DNA of 64,000 nt from positions 248,001 through 312,000 of the forward strand of contig NZ_AP024714.1 of NCBI RefSeq assembly GCF_033126985.1, written 5' to 3'. The position numbers and the translations under genes are program-made. Every line of letters begins with the position of its first letter. Positions within the stretch are counted from its first letter, which is position 1. The notes under the pieces are model-generated. The model saw only the letters and a list, made by a program, of their open reading frames with translations. It had not been told where the DNA came from and did not search any database. This DNA is from Methylomarinovum caldicuralii. GTDB lineage: Bacteria > Pseudomonadota > Gammaproteobacteria > Methylococcales > Methylothermaceae. Shown piece by piece: positions 50,083-58,828 of this stretch.

Positions 50083-50924
50083 CGGCTCAGCCATGCCGAT
50101 TCCAGCTTCAGGGTCCGTTTCAGGCGGGCCGCCTCGCGTTTGGCCGCCTGCTGGCTCGGGAACGGACCGACGCGCAGCCGATACCAGCGTTTGCCCTTGA
50201 TCGTGACCGCATGGATTTCCGCCCTGACACCCTGACCGAGGTAACGCTGGCGCAGCTTTTCCGCCGCCTGACGGTCACCCAGGGAGGCGATCACCACGTA
50301 CCAGCCGCCCGCAGGTTTCTTCGTGACCGGCGGCGGCTTGGCCGCCGGTGCGACCTGTTGGCGGCCTGCTTTCGCGGTCTTCAGGGATTTTTCCAGTTGC
50401 TCGAGGCGCGGGGGGATCTCCTGCAACCCGGCTTCCAGCTTCGCCACCCGCGCCCTGAGATCCGCCAGAGCACTCTCGTCGATCGCCGCGGGCGTCTGGC
50501 TCTGCCGGGCCAGTTCGTCGAGGCGGGCGTTCAGCTGGGCGATTTCGGACCGCAAGGCCGCCTCGTCGGCAGCCGGGGCCTCCGCCTGCTCCTCCAGCAG
50601 GGCGAGCGATTCCTGCAGCTGTTCGACCCGGTTGCCCTGGCGCAGCAGCAACACCCCGAGGATCAGCACCAGCACCAGCGCGGCCCCGCCCAGACCAACC
50701 GCGACCCACAGCAGCCTGTCGTCGCCACCGGCCGCTGGCGCCGGCCGCCGGGCGGTGAAGACGTCATCCCTGGGCTTCCCTGGACGCTGGGAGGAGAGGC
50801 TCAGGCTGTCGTCCTCCGGCTCCCAGTCGGCGCCCTCCGCCGCCTGCCGCTCCTGACGCTTGCGCGTCGCCTGGCGCAGACGTTCGTCGAAATCGGTGCG
50901 AATGTCTTCATTGTCGTCGCTCAT
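50079..50924 (-). CDS. SPOR-domain membrane protein
   Basis: Bitopic protein of 281 aa. An acidic cytoplasmic N-terminus (DEDIRTDFDERLRQ-like) is followed by one membrane helix (LLWVAVGLGGAALVLVLILG). Next is a periplasmic coiled coil with heptads such as LRSEIAQLNARLDELARQ, a Pro/Lys linker, and a C-terminal SPOR domain (GWYVVIASLGDRQAAEKL, then WYRLRVGPFPSQQAAKR). SPOR domains bind denuded septal glycan, so a division-site role is likely. Start at ATG 50924 with AGAGGAGGGG upstream. Confidence 0.85.
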   Translation of the reverse strand: MSDDNEDIRTDFDERLRQATRKRQERQAAEGADWEPEDDSLSLSSQRPGKPRDDVFTARRPAPAAGGDDRLLWVAVGLGGAALVLVLILGVLLLRQGNRVEQLQESLALLEEQAEAPAADEAALRSEIAQLNARLDELARQSQTPAAIDESALADLRARVAKLEAGLQEIPPRLEQLEKSLKTAKAGRQQVAPAAKPPPVTKKPAGGWYVVIASLGDRQAAEKLRQRYLGQGVRAEIHAVTIKGKRWYRLRVGPFPSQQAAKREAARLKRTLKLESAWLSR

Positions 50925-51051
50925 GACGTCCCCTCCTCTGTCAGGCGCAAACATAACACAACCGCGACCGTCCCAAAACCTCGCTCCCGGTTGCCCCCGA
51001 AGTCTGCCGGCAAACGGCAGGATAGGGTGCAAACAACGGACGCCCGGCTTG

Positions 51052-51057
51052 TATAAT
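51052..51057 (+). promoter_or_regulatory. Minus-10 element of the gamma-glutamyltransferase gene
   Basis: A perfect TATAAT 18 bp before ATG 51076. No good -35 hexamer is seen at the right distance, and the short leader has no obvious ribosome site. Confidence 0.45.
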
Positions 51058-51075
51058 GAACTTTTTGCCCACGCT

Positions 51076-52620
51076 ATGTCCACGCTTCCCAAAGGCATCG
51101 TCGCTGCCGGCCATCCCGACACCGCCGCGGCGGCGACCGAGATCCTCGCCGCCGGCGGCAACGCCTTCGACGCGGCGGTGGCCGCCCACCTGGCCGCCTG
51201 CGTTGCCGAGCCGGTACTGGCCTCCCTGGGCGGCGGCGGCTATCTACTCAGTCACGACGGCCGTCAGGCCCGGCTGTTCGATTTCTTCGTCCAGACGCCC
51301 AAGTGCAAGCGCCCCCCGGAGGAGATCGAATTCTTCCCCATCCACGCCGATTTCGGCACCACCCGCCAGGAATTTCACATCGGCCGCGGCGCCATCGCCA
51401 CCCCGGGTGTAGTCCGGGGACTGTGGCAGATCCAGCGCCGCCTGGGCCGGCTGCCGATGACGGAGGTGGCGCGCCCGGCCATCGAGCTGGCGCGCCACGG
51501 GGTTGTGGTCAATGACTTCCAGGCCTACATCTTCGACATCGTCGCCCCCATCTACCGGGCCCGACCGGAAACCTTCGCCGCGTACCGGAGCCCGAATCAT
51601 CCGGACAAACTGGTGCAGGCAGGGGAGCGGTTGCGCCAACCGCACCTGGCCGACACCCTCGAGGCGCTGGCCCGCGAGGGGGAGGCGCTGTTCTACGAGG
51701 GCGAGATCGCCGCCGCCGTCGCCGCGCTGTGTGCCGAAGGCGGGCTGTTGACCCGGGCCGATCTGCAGAGCTATCCCGTCATCGAACGCCAGCCCCTGCG
51801 GCTGCGTTACCGCAACGCCGAAATCCTCACCAATCCCCCGCCCAGCTCCGGCGGAATCCTCATCGCCTTCTCCCTTGAACTGTTGTCCCATTTCAATTTG
51901 CACACCCTGCGCTTCGGCGGCCCGGGCCACGCCGGTCTGCTGGCCGCGGTTCAGGATCTGACCCGGCAGGTCCGCAACGAGCTCGACCTGGACGACACCC
52001 ATCCCGGCCGTCATCCCGCCTTGCTGGCGCCTGCGGTCGTGGAACGCTATCTGGCCCGGCTGCGGGGCCATCCCCTGTGCCGCCGCGGCACCACCCACAT
52101 CAGCGTCATGGATGCGGAGGGCAACTGCGCCAGCCTCACCACCAGCAATGGGGAGGGCTGCGGCTGGCTGATCCCGGGCACCGGCATCATGCTCAACAAC
52201 ATGCTCGGCGAGGCCGACCTCAACCCCCACGGTTTCTTCCAGTGGCCCTGCGACACCCGAATGACCTCGATGATGGCCCCTTCCCTGGCGCGCCTGCCCG
52301 GGCGCACCGTAGCCCTCGGCTCGGGCGGCTCCAACCGCCTCAGGACCGCGATCCTGCAGGTGCTGGTCAACCTGATCGACTTCCGGATGCCTCTGGCCGA
52401 GGCGGTCGCCGCCCCGCGCCTGCATCTGGAGGAAAGCGTCGTCAACCTGGAACCGGGTTTCGAGGAAACCGCCGTGGCCCGGCTGGCGTCCAACTACGAA
52501 GTCAAAGCCTGGCCGGCCCCCAATCTGTTCTTCGGCGGCGTCCATGCGGTCGCCCGCGGCCCGGAGGGGTTCGAGGGCGCCGGCGATCCGCGCCGCGGCG
52601 GCGTGTGCCGCCGGGTATGA
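51076..52620 (+). CDS. Gamma-glutamyltransferase family protein
   Basis: Ntn-hydrolase of the gamma-glutamyltranspeptidase family (514 aa). It carries GIVAAGHPDTAAAATEILAA and GGNAFDAAVAAHLA, LGGGGYLLSHDG, and FFVQTPKC, an unusual version of the loop that is normally E/RAP. The autoprocessing Thr is in GTTHISVMDAEGN and is followed by SLTTSNGEGCG and GTGIMLNNMLGEADL. No signal peptide is visible, so it may be cytoplasmic, unlike E. coli Ggt. Glutathione or another gamma-glutamyl amide is the likely substrate. It precedes the PP-loop operon by 44 bp. Confidence 0.88.
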   Translation: MSTLPKGIVAAGHPDTAAAATEILAAGGNAFDAAVAAHLAACVAEPVLASLGGGGYLLSHDGRQARLFDFFVQTPKCKRPPEEIEFFPIHADFGTTRQEFHIGRGAIATPGVVRGLWQIQRRLGRLPMTEVARPAIELARHGVVVNDFQAYIFDIVAPIYRARPETFAAYRSPNHPDKLVQAGERLRQPHLADTLEALAREGEALFYEGEIAAAVAALCAEGGLLTRADLQSYPVIERQPLRLRYRNAEILTNPPPSSGGILIAFSLELLSHFNLHTLRFGGPGHAGLLAAVQDLTRQVRNELDLDDTHPGRHPALLAPAVVERYLARLRGHPLCRRGTTHISVMDAEGNCASLTTSNGEGCGWLIPGTGIMLNNMLGEADLNPHGFFQWPCDTRMTSMMAPSLARLPGRTVALGSGGSNRLRTAILQVLVNLIDFRMPLAEAVAAPRLHLEESVVNLEPGFEETAVARLASNYEVKAWPAPNLFFGGVHAVARGPEGFEGAGDPRRGGVCRRV

Positions 52621-52664
52621 GCAGGCGTGATAGAATTCCCGAACTTTAAGGACGTGACCTGCAC

Positions 52665-53708
52665 ATGAGCCAACCACGCAAGGCAGTCGCCCTCATTTCC
52701 GGTGGTCTCGATTCCATGCTCGCTGCCAAGGTGATCATGGAACAGGGGATCCACGTGGAGGGCATCAATTTCTTCACCGGATTCTGCGTCGAGGGCCACA
52801 CCCACGCGATCCGCAAGCGCGACCAGAAAAAACCCAAGCGCAACAACGCGCTGTGGGTGGCCGAGCAGCTGGGGATCAAACTCCACATCATCGACATCAT
52901 CGAGGAATACAAGGATGTGGTGATCAATCCCAAGCACGGCTACGGCGCCAACCTCAATCCCTGCCTCGACTGCAAAATCTTCATGGTCGGCAAGGCATAC
53001 CAGTGGATGCGGGAAAACGGCTTCGACTTCATCATCACCGGCGAGGTGATCGGCCAGCGTCCCAAGTCCCAGCGCAAGGACACCATGCCGGTGGTGGCGC
53101 GCGAATCCGGGGTCGGCGACCTGCTGCTGCGCCCCCTGTGCGCCAAGAACCTGCCACCCACCAAACCGGAGCGGGAAGGCTGGGTGGACCGGGACAAGCT
53201 CTACGATTTCTCCGGCCGCACCCGCAAGCCGCAGATGGCGCTGGCCAGGCAGTTCGGGCTGGTGGATTACGCCCAGCCCGCCGGCGGCTGCTGCTTCCTC
53301 ACCGACGAGAACTATTCGCGCAAGCTCGCCGATCTGTGGCAGGCCCGCGGCCACCGCGATTACGAACTGGACGACATCATGCTGCTGAAGGTGGGACGCC
53401 ACCTCCGCCCCCGGCCCCACTTCAAGCTCATCGTCGCCCGCGAGGAGGGGGAGGGCCGCTTCCTGCAAGGGTACAAAAACCGCTTCGTCCATCTGTTCCC
53501 CACCAGCCATTCCGGCCCCCTGACCCTGATCGACGGCCAGCCCGCCGATGAGGACCTGGAACTGGCGGCCCGGATCGTGGCCCGCTACAGCCAGGGCCGC
53601 AACGCCGATCAGGTGACGGTCAAGGCGGTCACGCCCGAAGGGGAGGAAAAGGAATGCACCGTCGCCCCCCTCAAGCCCCACGAAATCCCGCCGGAGTGGG
53701 TGCTGTGA
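52665..53708 (+). CDS. PP-loop ATPase, MnmA/ThiI-like thiolation enzyme
   Basis: A 347-aa cytoplasmic protein with the ATP-pyrophosphatase loop ALISGGLDSMLAAKVIMEQ, as in tRNA thiouridylases. It then has NPCLDCKIFM, ITGEVIGQRPKSQ and AGGCCFLTDENYSRKLADL, supplying cysteines for sulfur or metal chemistry. A C-terminal region (LLKVGRHLRPRPHFKLIVAR) resembles RNA- or nucleotide-binding modules next to such domains. The downstream sulfur carrier overlaps its stop by GTGA, so it is probably the thiol donor. The exact substrate (tRNA or a cofactor) is not determined. Confidence 0.82.
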   Translation: MSQPRKAVALISGGLDSMLAAKVIMEQGIHVEGINFFTGFCVEGHTHAIRKRDQKKPKRNNALWVAEQLGIKLHIIDIIEEYKDVVINPKHGYGANLNPCLDCKIFMVGKAYQWMRENGFDFIITGEVIGQRPKSQRKDTMPVVARESGVGDLLLRPLCAKNLPPTKPEREGWVDRDKLYDFSGRTRKPQMALARQFGLVDYAQPAGGCCFLTDENYSRKLADLWQARGHRDYELDDIMLLKVGRHLRPRPHFKLIVAREEGEGRFLQGYKNRFVHLFPTSHSGPLTLIDGQPADEDLELAARIVARYSQGRNADQVTVKAVTPEGEEKECTVAPLKPHEIPPEWVL

Positions 53709-53932
53709 GCCGGGAGACCGTCGACGCCAGGGGGCTGTTGTGCCCGCTGCCGGTGATCCGCCTCCAGGAGGCGCTCCGGGATTTCACCCCGGGGACCGAG
53801 GTGGAGGTGATCGGCACCGATCCCGGCGTCCTTCACGACATCCCCGCCTGGTGCCGGGTCCATGGCCACCAGGTGGTGAAGACCGAGAAGGGCAGGGATG
53901 AATACAGGGTCGTCCTGATCGTGGGGAAATGA
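53705..53932 (+). CDS. TusA/SirA-like sulfur carrier protein
   Basis: A 75-aa protein with the TusA signature DARGLLCPLPVIRLQEAL, whose cysteine carries persulfide, and the two-strand/two-helix fold completed by EVEVIGTDPGVLHDIPAWC. The GTG start at 53705 overlaps the PP-loop gene stop and its own stop overlaps the CDF gene (ATGA). This tight coupling supports a sulfur relay to the PP-loop enzyme. Confidence 0.9.
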   Translation: MSRETVDARGLLCPLPVIRLQEALRDFTPGTEVEVIGTDPGVLHDIPAWCRVHGHQVVKTEKGRDEYRVVLIVGK

Positions 53933-55128
53933 GCGCCACCGACCTGCGCCAACAGCAGTCCCGCGCCAAACGCCGGGTCACCCTGGTAGGGGCGCTGGTC
54001 AACCTGCTGCTCGGGATCGGCAAGATCGTCGCCGGTTGCTATGGCCGCTCCCAGGCGCTGATCGCCGACGGCATCCATTCCCTCTCCGATCTGCTGACCG
54101 ACGTCCTGGTGCTGGCGACCCTGCGCATCGCCGGCCAGGCGGCCGACGAATCCCACCCTTACGGTCACGCCCGCTTCGAAACCATCGCCACGGTGCTGCT
54201 GGGGCTGGCGCTCATCGGCGTCGCCGGCGGGGTGGTGTGGGACGCGGCCCAGCGGCTCCAGGGAGAAGCGCCCCTGTGGCATCCCAACGTCTGGGCCCTG
54301 GCGGCGGCGGCGGTGTCGATCCTGGCCAAGGAAGCTTTGTACCACTATACCCGTCACGTGGCCCTCAAGACCCGCTCGCGCCTGCTCCAGGCCAATGCCT
54401 GGCACCACCGCTCCGACGCCATCTCCTCGGTAGTGGTCCTGGCCGGAGTAGTGGGCGTGCTGTACGGCTATCACTTCGCCGACGCGGTGGCCGCCATCGT
54501 CGTCGGCCTGCTGATCGCCAAGATCGGCTTTGGCCTGGTGATCGAAAGCACCCGCGAACTGGTGGACACCGCCCTGCCCGCCCACAAGGTCAAGGCCATC
54601 GAGGCAGCCATCCGCGACACCGAGGGGGTGCGCTCCCTGCACTCGCTGCGAACCCGGCAGATGGGCGGCGAGGCCCTGGTGGACGTCCACATCCAGGTGC
54701 CGCCGGACATCTCCGTCTCCGAGGGCCACGCCATCGCCGACAAGGTGCGCGACCGCCTGCTGCAGGAATTCGAGGACATCACCGACGTCACTGTCCACAT
54801 CGACGCCGAACGCGACCTCGACCAGCCCGCCCTGAAATTACCCCTGCGGCGCGAGGTGGTCGAGCGCCTGTGCCGGGCCTGGCGCCATCTGCCCTACGCC
54901 GACCGGATCGAGCGCATCCATCTGCACTATCTCGGCGGCAAGATTCACGTGGAGGTCTATCTGCCGGTGCAGCTGATCCAGACGGGCGCCGATCCGGCAA
55001 AGATCGCGGCGGAATTGCGCGCGGCGGTCAAACCCTTTAACTTTATCGGTTCGGTTCGGGTCCATTTCACGGCCGAACCGCCCGGTCGCACCAACCCGGT
55101 GCGGGACGCACCATTTGGGTGCAATTGA
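53929..55128 (+). CDS. Cation diffusion facilitator transporter
   Basis: Inner-membrane divalent metal/proton antiporter, 399 aa. Six helices are predicted, with metal-site motifs ADGIHSLSDLLTD (helix II) and NAWHHRSDAISSVVVLAG (helix V). The cytoplasmic ferredoxin-like domain holds GGEALVDVHIQVPPDISV and ITDVTVHIDAE. A C-terminal extension of about 100 residues follows, longer than FieF, with a second alpha/beta pattern (IERIHLHYLGGKIHVEVYL). Third gene of the coupled PP-loop/TusA operon. Its last codons carry the NtrC boxes of glnA. Metal specificity (Fe, Zn or Mn) is open. Confidence 0.9.
   Translation: MSATDLRQQQSRAKRRVTLVGALVNLLLGIGKIVAGCYGRSQALIADGIHSLSDLLTDVLVLATLRIAGQAADESHPYGHARFETIATVLLGLALIGVAGGVVWDAAQRLQGEAPLWHPNVWALAAAAVSILAKEALYHYTRHVALKTRSRLLQANAWHHRSDAISSVVVLAGVVGVLYGYHFADAVAAIVVGLLIAKIGFGLVIESTRELVDTALPAHKVKAIEAAIRDTEGVRSLHSLRTRQMGGEALVDVHIQVPPDISVSEGHAIADKVRDRLLQEFEDITDVTVHIDAERDLDQPALKLPLRREVVERLCRAWRHLPYADRIERIHLHYLGGKIHVEVYLPVQLIQTGADPAKIAAELRAAVKPFNFIGSVRVHFTAEPPGRTNPVRDAPFGCN
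55087..55123 (+). promoter_or_regulatory. Two NtrC-type enhancer boxes upstream of glnA
   Basis: CGCACCAACCCGGTGCG (55087-55103) and CGCACCATTTGGGTGCA (55107-55123) both fit the NtrC dyad TGCACCA-N3-TGGTGCA. Their centres are 20 bp apart, about two helical turns. They lie about 104 and 84 bp before the predicted sigma-54 start and sit inside the end of the CDF gene. Confidence 0.75.
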
Positions 55129-55172
55129 GCGAGACGGTTTCTTCCAGGCCGGCCGCCGGCGGATGCTTTAAC

Positions 55173-55188
55173 TGGCATGGTGTCTGCT
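55173..55188 (+). promoter_or_regulatory. Sigma-54 promoter of glnA
   Basis: TGGCATGGTGTCTGCT matches TGGCACG-N4-TTGCW, with the invariant GG and GC at the right spacing. It lies 44 bp before the glnA ATG. Confidence 0.8.
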
Positions 55189-55231
55189 AAGAACACCTTT
55201 TGTTGTCTTTTCATCTCAACGAGGTAACCCA

Positions 55232-56641
55232 ATGTCCGTGGACAAGGTATTCGAAATCATCAAAGAAAAAGAAATCGAGTTCGTCGATCTGCGCTTCGCC
55301 GACACCAAGGGCAAGGAACAGCACGTCACGGTTCCGGCCCACACCATCGACGAGGATTTCTTCGAAAACGGCAAGATGTTCGACGGCTCCTCCATCGCCG
55401 GCTGGAAGGGAATCCAAGAATCGGACATGATCCTGATGCCCGACCCTGACACCGCCTTCGAGGATCCCTTCTTCGAATCCCCCACCCTGGTGCTGCGCTG
55501 CGACATCGTCGAACCCAGCACCGGCGAAGGCTACGAACGCTGCCCCCGGTCGCTGGCCAAACGCGCCGAGGCCTACATGAAGTCCACCGGCATCGCCGAC
55601 ACCGCCCTGTTCGGCCCGGAAAATGAATTCTTCATCTTCGACGACGTGCGCTGGGGCGCCGACATCCACCGCTGCTTCTACGAAGTGGATTCCGAGGAAG
55701 CCGGCTGGAACACCGAAAAGGTCTACGAAGGCGGCAACATCGGCCACCGGCCCGGCCCCAAGGGCGGCTATTTCCCGGTCCCGCCGGTGGATCAGCTCCA
55801 GGACGTGCGCTCAGCCATGTGCGAAACCCTGGAGGAGGTCGGCATCAAGACCGAGGTGCACCACCACGAAGTGGCCACCGCGGGCCAATGCGAGATCGGC
55901 GTCGCCTGCAACACCCTGGTGAAGAAGGCCGACGAGGTGCTGATCCTCAAGTACGTGGTGATGAACGTGGCCCACGCCTTCGGCAAGACCGCCACCTTCA
56001 TGCCCAAACCCCTGGTGGGGGACAACGGCAGCGGCATGCACGTGCATCAGTCCCTGGCCAAGGACGGAAAGAACCTGTTCACCGGCGACCTGTACGGGGG
56101 GCTTTCGGAAACCGCCCTCTATTACATCGGCGGCATCCTCAAGCACGCCCGCGCCATCAACGCCTTCACCAACGCCTCCACCAACAGCTACAAGCGCCTG
56201 GTGCCGGGCTTCGAGGCGCCGGTGATGCTGGCCTACTCGGCCCGTAACCGTTCCGCCTCCATCCGCGTGCCCTTCATCGCCAACCCCAAGGCCCGCCGTA
56301 TCGAAGTGCGCTTCCCCGACTCCACCGCCAATCCGTACCTGGCCTTCTCCGCCATGCTGATGGCCGGCCTCGACGGCATCCTCAACAAGATCCATCCCGG
56401 CGACGCCATGGACAAGAACCTCTACGACCTGCCGCCGGAAGAGGAAGCCAACATTCCCAAGGTGTGCTTCTCCTTCGACGAGGCCCTCAAGGCGCTGGAC
56501 GAGGACCGGGAATTCCTGAAGGCCGGCGGCGTGTTCACCGACGACATGATCGACGCCTACATCGAACTGAAGATGGAGGAAGTCACCCGCCTGCGGATGA
56601 GCACCCATCCGGTCGAGTTCGACATGTACTACAGCCTGTAA
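55232..56641 (+). CDS. glnA: Glutamine synthetase, type I
   Basis: Dodecameric ATP-dependent enzyme assimilating ammonium into glutamine. At 469 aa it has [33 protein letters not shown], the metal and glutamate sites in [14 protein letters not shown] and [17 protein letters not shown], and [19 protein letters not shown]. The [16 protein letters not shown] segment holds the adenylylation tyrosine, so it is a GSI-beta enzyme. Preceded by AACGAGGTAACCC and by sigma-54/NtrC signals, so it should be induced under nitrogen limitation. ntrBC is not adjacent but lies 6 kb away. Confidence 0.99.
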   Translation: MSVDKVFEIIKEKEIEFVDLRFADTKGKEQHVTVPAHTIDEDFFENGKMFDGSSIAGWKGIQESDMILMPDPDTAFEDPFFESPTLVLRCDIVEPSTGEGYERCPRSLAKRAEAYMKSTGIADTALFGPENEFFIFDDVRWGADIHRCFYEVDSEEAGWNTEKVYEGGNIGHRPGPKGGYFPVPPVDQLQDVRSAMCETLEEVGIKTEVHHHEVATAGQCEIGVACNTLVKKADEVLILKYVVMNVAHAFGKTATFMPKPLVGDNGSGMHVHQSLAKDGKNLFTGDLYGGLSETALYYIGGILKHARAINAFTNASTNSYKRLVPGFEAPVMLAYSARNRSASIRVPFIANPKARRIEVRFPDSTANPYLAFSAMLMAGLDGILNKIHPGDAMDKNLYDLPPEEEANIPKVCFSFDEALKALDEDREFLKAGGVFTDDMIDAYIELKMEEVTRLRMSTHPVEFDMYYSL

Positions 56642-56665
56642 GGCTAAAACCAGCACTGCGACCAA

Positions 56666-56690
56666 GACACCCCGCCGCGTGCGGGGTGTC
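56666..56690. terminator. Intrinsic terminator between glnA and the convergent GGDEF gene
   Basis: GACACCCCGC and GCGGGGTGTC pair around CGCGT, followed by TTCGTTT. It could serve both converging genes. Confidence 0.75.
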
Positions 56691-56696
56691 TTCGTT

Positions 56697-57716
56697 TCAG
56701 CCCCTGCAAAGCCGCCAGCAGCGCCGCCCGTCCGCCTTGGCGCGGTACAGGGCCTGGTCGGCACGCTGCAGCAACCCGGCAGCCTCGGTCCCGTGCTCGG
56801 GATAACGGGCGATCCCGATGCTCAGCCCCACATCCTGCTCCGGCGGCACCGCCCCGGCCACCGTCCCGATCAGATCGGCCGCAAGCCGGGCGTCGTCCTC
56901 GGGCGACAGCATGCTGCCGACGACGGCGACGAATTCGTCCCCCCCGAGGCGCACCAGCAGATCCCCGCGCCGCAGCCGGCCCCGCAGCACACCAGCGACC
57001 TGTATCAGCAACCGGTCCCCGGTGGCATGGCCGAAACGGTCGTTGACCCCCTTGAAGCCATCCAGATCCATCATGAACAGCGCCAGCGGACGGGATTTGC
57101 GCCGCGCCTTGGCCAGAACCCGAGGCAGATAGACCTCCAGATAGCGGCGGTTGGGCAGGCCGGTCAAAGGATCGCGGTAGGCCAGCGCCGCGATCCGCCG
57201 CAGCTGATGGTTGCGCCGCTGCAGGTCCGCCCGCTGCCCCAGCACCGCCTCCACCTCCGCCGGCAGATCCGCCAGCAGAGCCTGCCTTTCCGGGGTGAAG
57301 AAATCCGCCGGCCGGGCATAGAACTCCATCACGCCGTACAGATCCCCCTCGATGGTCAGCGGCAGCGCGCAGGCGGAGGAAAATCCCGCCACCGCCACCC
57401 CGGGCGGAAGGGCGTTGCCCCGCCCCAACCACTGGGGCGTGCGGGTCGCCACCGCCCGGCTCGCCAACAGCGGCAGGCCGATGTCGGGACACGGCCAGGC
57501 CCGGGTCAGCAGGGACGCCGGCTGGGCGGCCGCCGCCACCGGCCTCAGCCGCGACTGTCGCCGCAGGCCGATCCAGGCCAGCTGGATCTCCCCGGTCGCC
57601 ACCGCCGCATCGCAGATCTGCTGACACAGTTCGGTTTCGCTGCAAAACCGCGACAGCGCCTTCTGTATCTCCAGGCGCATCCGGTAGAAGGCGATGAGGC
57701 CGGCGGTATCGCTCAT
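56697..57716 (-). CDS. GAF-GGDEF diguanylate cyclase
   Basis: Probable producer of cyclic di-GMP, 339 aa. The N-terminal half is GAF-like (ELCQQICDAAVATGEIQLAW, ALPLTIEGDLYGVMEFYA). The C-terminal half is a complete GGDEF domain: DPLTGLPNRRYLEVYLPRVL, MMDLDGFKGVNDRFGHATGD, the active-site loop LLVRLGGDEFVAVVG and SIGIARYPEHGTEAAGLLQR. No RxxD inhibitory site is obvious before the active loop. No signal peptide, so a cytoplasmic sensor. Its start overlaps the LuxR gene stop (ATGA). Confidence 0.92.
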   Translation of the reverse strand: MSDTAGLIAFYRMRLEIQKALSRFCSETELCQQICDAAVATGEIQLAWIGLRRQSRLRPVAAAAQPASLLTRAWPCPDIGLPLLASRAVATRTPQWLGRGNALPPGVAVAGFSSACALPLTIEGDLYGVMEFYARPADFFTPERQALLADLPAEVEAVLGQRADLQRRNHQLRRIAALAYRDPLTGLPNRRYLEVYLPRVLAKARRKSRPLALFMMDLDGFKGVNDRFGHATGDRLLIQVAGVLRGRLRRGDLLVRLGGDEFVAVVGSMLSPEDDARLAADLIGTVAGAVPPEQDVGLSIGIARYPEHGTEAAGLLQRADQALYRAKADGRRCWRLCRG

Positions 57717-58672
57717 GAGCGGAAAAACCTCCGCAATTCGCTTTTGGAGTGGATGTCGAGCTTGCGGTAAATGTGGTTGACGTGATTGGTGACCGTGGAG
57801 GGCGAAATACCCAGGTCCCGCCCGACCTCCTTGTAGGTCCAGCCCTGGCTGAGGAGGAACGCCACCCGGCTCTCCGACACGCTCAGCACGTCAAGATGGT
57901 TCATGCGCCGCCCCCGCAGGAAAATCAGATCGTTCGGCAACGTGGAGGCATCAAAGAACAGATGGTCGACAAAGAAACTTTTGCGCCCCCCGGCGACAGC
58001 CTGCAGCACCGCCTCCGGCACACAGGGGCCCCGCCACCCCGGCCACGCCTCCCGCAGGAACGGTGCCAGGGAGAGAGATGCGTGATGGATGACTCCCTGC
58101 CGGTCCATCACGGCGGTGACGCTCTGGTGGTCGTTGCAGGTTTCCTCGGCCAGAAGGGCCTGAAACAGCTTCAGCCGGTAAGCGGTCAGCAGATGCGGCG
58201 TCAGCGCCTGTTTGAACCGCAGGTCCCGCTCGGTGAAGGGCGGGTCATGGCGGTCACGGTAGAAGGCGATGAAGGAGTACAGCCCCAGATCCTTATGGAC
58301 CAGCGCCGTGGCGGCGGCGTGGAAGATCCCGTAATGGCGCCCGAACTCCCGGTAGATGCGCAACTGCAGTATCTCCTCCAGGGAATAAAAGTCGCTCATC
58401 AGGTACGTGCGCCCGGGATTTGCGACGATGGCCTCGTAAAGCCGGTCATCCCCGGCATAGGGATAATAGTGTTCCAGAAGATCCGCAGGCAGATTGTGAA
58501 AATGGGCCGAATGCGGCGTCTGGGTTTCCGCCTCCCCCTCGATCCACAACCCGGCGTTGAAGGGCAGCACCTGCCTGATGCAGGCGAAGGCCGCCGTCTT
58601 GAAACGCCCTAACGGAACCGTCTCGACGAGGCCGTAGATCGACTGGATCTGCTGATTGATGGGTGCATCCAT
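57713..58672 (-). CDS. LuxR-family transcriptional regulator
   Basis: A 319-aa protein with a C-terminal GerE/LuxR helix-turn-helix: LSVSESRVAFLLSQGWTYKE, VGRDLGISPSTVTNHVNHIY. The N-terminal 240 residues show no autoinducer signature; the pattern (LRIYREFGRHYGIFHAAATA, YSFIAFYRDRHDPPFTERD) resembles PAS/GAF-like sensing regions of orphan LuxR proteins. Translation is coupled to the diguanylate cyclase gene, so the pair may form a signal-to-c-di-GMP switch. A perfect dyad lies 57 bp upstream. Confidence 0.88.
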   Translation of the reverse strand: MDAPINQQIQSIYGLVETVPLGRFKTAAFACIRQVLPFNAGLWIEGEAETQTPHSAHFHNLPADLLEHYYPYAGDDRLYEAIVANPGRTYLMSDFYSLEEILQLRIYREFGRHYGIFHAAATALVHKDLGLYSFIAFYRDRHDPPFTERDLRFKQALTPHLLTAYRLKLFQALLAEETCNDHQSVTAVMDRQGVIHHASLSLAPFLREAWPGWRGPCVPEAVLQAVAGGRKSFFVDHLFFDASTLPNDLIFLRGRRMNHLDVLSVSESRVAFLLSQGWTYKEVGRDLGISPSTVTNHVNHIYRKLDIHSKSELRRFFRS

Positions 58673-58728
58673 GGAAAACGCTCGCTATCTTCGGAAAACA
58701 TTCTCGGCACCCGTCCTATCTTCTCACA

Positions 58729-58747
58729 ATGGGTCAAAACGACCCAT
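58729..58747. promoter_or_regulatory. Perfect 7-bp inverted repeat in the LuxR/TPR intergenic region
   Basis: ATGGGTC-AAAAC-GACCCAT, between the divergent LuxR and TPR genes. Its size and symmetry suit a dimeric regulator, possibly the LuxR protein itself. Confidence 0.5.
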
Positions 58748-58828
58748 GCTCGCCGCCACCTGTCTTCATTTAGCAAAATTCCTTATAATCTGTTGCTCCG
58801 ATACAAAAACAATTGTTTTAGGGCAACA

